Shown here: one piece after another, positions 62,056-64,000 of the stretch
Position numbering within the stretch: the first letter of the stretch is position 1
How the letters are laid out: each line of letters begins with the position of its first letter
Source of the DNA: an uncultured Bryobacteraceae bacterium
Lineage (GTDB): Bacteria; Acidobacteriota; Terriglobia; Bryobacterales; Bryobacteraceae
Reading direction: 5' to 3'
DNA length: 64,000 nucleotides
Assembly (NCBI GenBank): GCA_938027685.1
Contig: CALJAM010000018.1
Location: 31,452 to 95,451 of the forward strand
Program-made: the position numbers and the translations under genes
The notes under the pieces: generated by a model
Database searches by the model: none
The model's input: only the letters and a program-made list of their open reading frames with translations
Told to the model about the DNA's origin: nothing

Positions 62056-64000
62056 ATGCAACCCACCGAAAAACTAGCGGCCGTCATTTTAGCTTGCGCC
62101 GTCGTTTTCATCGGGCTTCTTCCGCTCCATGCGCAGGAATTCCGTGGAACGATCACCGGAACCGTCACCGACGCCCAAGGAGCCGTGGTGCCCAACGCCA
62201 CGGTCGAAATTCGCAATCTCGACACCAACGTCACGCAGACCCTTCGCACCAACGAGAGCGGCGTTTACGTGGCGCCGCTGCTGATTCCGGGCCGTTACAG
62301 CGTCTCGGCCACTGCGCCCGGATTCAAGAAGGCAGTGCGCGAGCCGGTAGAGCTCTACGTGGGCGCCAGGCTTCAGGTGGACCTCTCGCTCCAGCTCGGC
62401 GCCACCACGGAAACCATCACCGTGACCGCGGAAGCCGAACTGCTCGAAACCGCCACGGCATCCCGCGGCCAGCTCGTGGACTCGGCCAAGGTCCGCGATC
62501 TGCCGATCCTGGGACGGAACCCCTTTATGCTGGCGGCCACCACGCCCGGCGTCTACAGCGGCCTTTATGCGGGCAAGGTGGCGACTTTCGGCCGCCCGTT
62601 CGACGGCGCCGCCGCACAAATGTCCATGCAGGGCATCGGCGGGCGCTACGAGATCTTGCTCGACGGCGTTCACAACGCACCGCCCGAGCGCGCCAACCAC
62701 ACCTACGTGGGCTTTGTCCCCTCGCCCGAGGCCGTCCAGGAGTTCAACGTCCAAACCAACATCTACGACGCTCAGTACGGCCGCACTTCCGGCGCCGTCG
62801 TCAACGTGGCCCTCAAAAGCGGCACCAATGTTCTCCACGGCTCACTTTTCCATTACTTCCGCCACGACAAGCTCACGGCCAACCTGTTCGAGTCCAATTG
62901 GGCCAACCGGCCGCGCGCCGTCTACCGCTGGAACCAGCCGGGCGTCCAGCTGGACGGGCCCGTCTGGATCCCGCGTCTGTACGACGGCCGCAACCGCACC
63001 TTCTTCATGTTCTCGTTCGAAGCCATTCGTAACAGTAATCCCAACCCTTACGTAGGGACCGTGCCTACCGAGCTGCAAAGGCAGGGCGATTTCTCGCAAA
63101 CTCTACAGGCCAACGGACAACCCATCACCATCTACGACCCTCTGACCACGCGCCAGGTGGGCGCCACATGGTTGCGGGATCCTTTTCCGGCCAACCGGGT
63201 GCCTGCCAACCGCATGGATCCGGTGGCCGCCAAGATCGCGAATTACTGGCCGCGCCCCAACCAACCGGGAACCATCACCGGCGCTTTCAACTACGTCGCC
63301 AGTCCGAACCCCGATACGGACAGCTACAACCAATACGCCCTGCGCTTAGACCAACAATTGACCGGCAATCACAAGCTCATGGGACGCTTCGTTCGTAACG
63401 TGCGCACCCAGACCAAGGGCGACGCCGCGTTCCCCTTCCCAGCCAGCCCGCCCGGCGATTTCGGTTACAAGCATTGGCGGAACAACTACGGCGCCGCGCT
63501 GACCTGGACCGCCGTGCTCAACCCCACAACCGTCTGGGACAACCGCTACGGCTGGGTCCGGCATCCCTTCGGGTTGAAGCGTCCCGGGGATGAATTCGAT
63601 CCCTCGGCTCTCGGCTTCCCGCAATCGCTGGTCGCCCAACTGCCGCGGTTGACCTTCCCAGGCATCGCGGTCGCCGACTACGCCACACTCACTGCGGCGG
63701 AAAGCCAGTACACCACCACCGACACCCACTCGGTTACCTCCACCATCAACCGCGTGGCGGGCAAGCATTCCCTTAAGTCCGGGCTGGAGTTCCGCGTCAT
63801 GCGCTACAACCTCCAGATGCCCATCTCCCACTTCGGCACGTTCAACTTCACCCGCGCCTTCACACAGCGGGATGCGCTGCGCGCCGAGGCCGCCGCGGGC
63901 AACGCCTTCGCCAGCTTCCTGCTCGGCTACCCGGCGAGCGGCAGCGTGCCTTACAACATCGCCCCGGCCTATCAGTCCCTTTACTGGGCCGGCTTCCTCC
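62056..64000 (+). CDS. TonB-dependent receptor with carboxypeptidase-regulatory-like domain (3' truncated by window)
   Basis: Open to the window edge, so it is absent from the ORF track; 648 codons are visible of what is usually about 1,000-1,200. Signal peptide ILACAVVFIGLLPLHAQ, then a CarboxypepD_reg-like domain (GTITGTVTDAQGAVVPNATVEI... to LQLGATTETITV), a linker, the plug domain (ILGRNPFMLAATTPGVYSG, MQGIGGRYEILLDGVHNAPP, TSGAVVNVALKSGTNVLHGSLFHYFRHDKL), and beta strands. This Oar-like architecture is abundant in Acidobacteriota. Outer-membrane uptake of a large substrate, probably a glycan. Perfect TAGGAGG nine bases before ATG 62056. Confidence 0.92.
   Translation, partial: MQPTEKLAAVILACAVVFIGLLPLHAQEFRGTITGTVTDAQGAVVPNATVEIRNLDTNVTQTLRTNESGVYVAPLLIPGRYSVSATAPGFKKAVREPVELYVGARLQVDLSLQLGATTETITVTAEAELLETATASRGQLVDSAKVRDLPILGRNPFMLAATTPGVYSGLYAGKVATFGRPFDGAAAQMSMQGIGGRYEILLDGVHNAPPERANHTYVGFVPSPEAVQEFNVQTNIYDAQYGRTSGAVVNVALKSGTNVLHGSLFHYFRHDKLTANLFESNWANRPRAVYRWNQPGVQLDGPVWIPRLYDGRNRTFFMFSFEAIRNSNPNPYVGTVPTELQRQGDFSQTLQANGQPITIYDPLTTRQVGATWLRDPFPANRVPANRMDPVAAKIANYWPRPNQPGTITGAFNYVASPNPDTDSYNQYALRLDQQLTGNHKLMGRFVRNVRTQTKGDAAFPFPASPPGDFGYKHWRNNYGAALTWTAVLNPTTVWDNRYGWVRHPFGLKRPGDEFDPSALGFPQSLVAQLPRLTFPGIAVADYATLTAAESQYTTTDTHSVTSTINRVAGKHSLKSGLEFRVMRYNLQMPISHFGTFNFTRAFTQRDALRAEAAAGNAFASFLLGYPASGSVPYNIAPAYQSLYWAGFL

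Noticed and set aside
60709-62061. 450-residue minus-strand ORF opposite the Asp-box gene
   Set aside because: Plus strand carries regular Asp-box repeats; the antisense ORF has no motif.
1-64000. CRISPR arrays, prophage, or defence islands
   Set aside because: No regularly spaced repeats, cas, toxin-antitoxin, restriction or phage structural genes were seen.

Overview
The window reads as chromosome from a high-GC, Gram-negative soil-type bacterium. The best guess is Acidobacteriota, near Bryobacterales/Solibacter. The reasons are family knowledge, not a computed placement: a large outer-membrane receptor with an N-terminal carboxypeptidase-regulatory-like domain at the right edge, several Tat-exported xylose-isomerase-like TIM barrels, an exported sulfatase and an Asp-box propeller protein, GldG/DUF4340 transporter genes, and many GTG/TTG starts. 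About 62 protein genes and one tRNA are supported. Most long antiparallel ORFs in the track are GC-driven shadows.

Layout. 1-4.2 kb: a decayed zone with one intact gene (Tat sulfatase), a frameshifted IS5/IS1182-type transposase remnant, and tRNA-Arg(TCT). 4.3-14.7 kb: a DMT permease diverging from a long plus-strand aromatic operon: trpC-trpF-trpB-trpA-chorismate mutase-DAHP synthase-prephenate dehydrogenase, the last fused in frame to an arsenate-reductase-type phosphatase, then an amino-acid permease, folC and plsC. 14.7-20.7 kb: TIM-barrel isomerase, glucuronokinase-like GHMP kinase, dtd, a small basic protein, a cobalt/nickel ECF transporter (cbiMQO), PGPGW and PilZ proteins. 20.7-28.4 kb: MrfA-like DUF1998 helicase, transketolase with a palindrome at its promoter, a FliA/WhiG-type sigma factor, and two more isomerases. 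28.9-35 kb: NarL-type regulator and cytoplasmic histidine kinase, RsbW-like kinase plus STAS antagonist, TPR protein, dGTPase, a Cys-rich orphan. 35-38 kb: PLP synthesis (pdxT, pdxS) with a co-directional MocR/PdxR-like regulator. 38-45.2 kb: GldF/GldG/DUF4340 ABC export system, NAD salvage pair (pncB-pncA), and an HU-like protein. 45.2-49.4 kb: M50 protease, two glycosyltransferases, prepilin peptidase, CdsA. 49.4-55.9 kb: AAA+/VWA pair, TrmB-type regulator, and a GT2-DegT-GT2 glycan cluster. 56-64 kb: B12-dependent diol dehydratase with fused large and medium subunits plus small subunit, another exported isomerase, the Asp-box propeller protein and the truncated TonB-dependent receptor.

How the genes fit together: tryptophan and tyrosine synthesis form one transcriptional block; cobalt import could feed the B12 enzyme; isomerases, sulfatase, propeller and receptor suggest uptake and periplasmic processing of sulfated or acidic glycans; the anti-sigma/STAS and two-component genes suggest a stress-signalling hub. 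The most unusual features are the TyrA-ArsC fusion with an apparent internal start, the PduCD fusion lacking encapsulation extensions and a linked reactivase, and the operator-like palindrome before transketolase.
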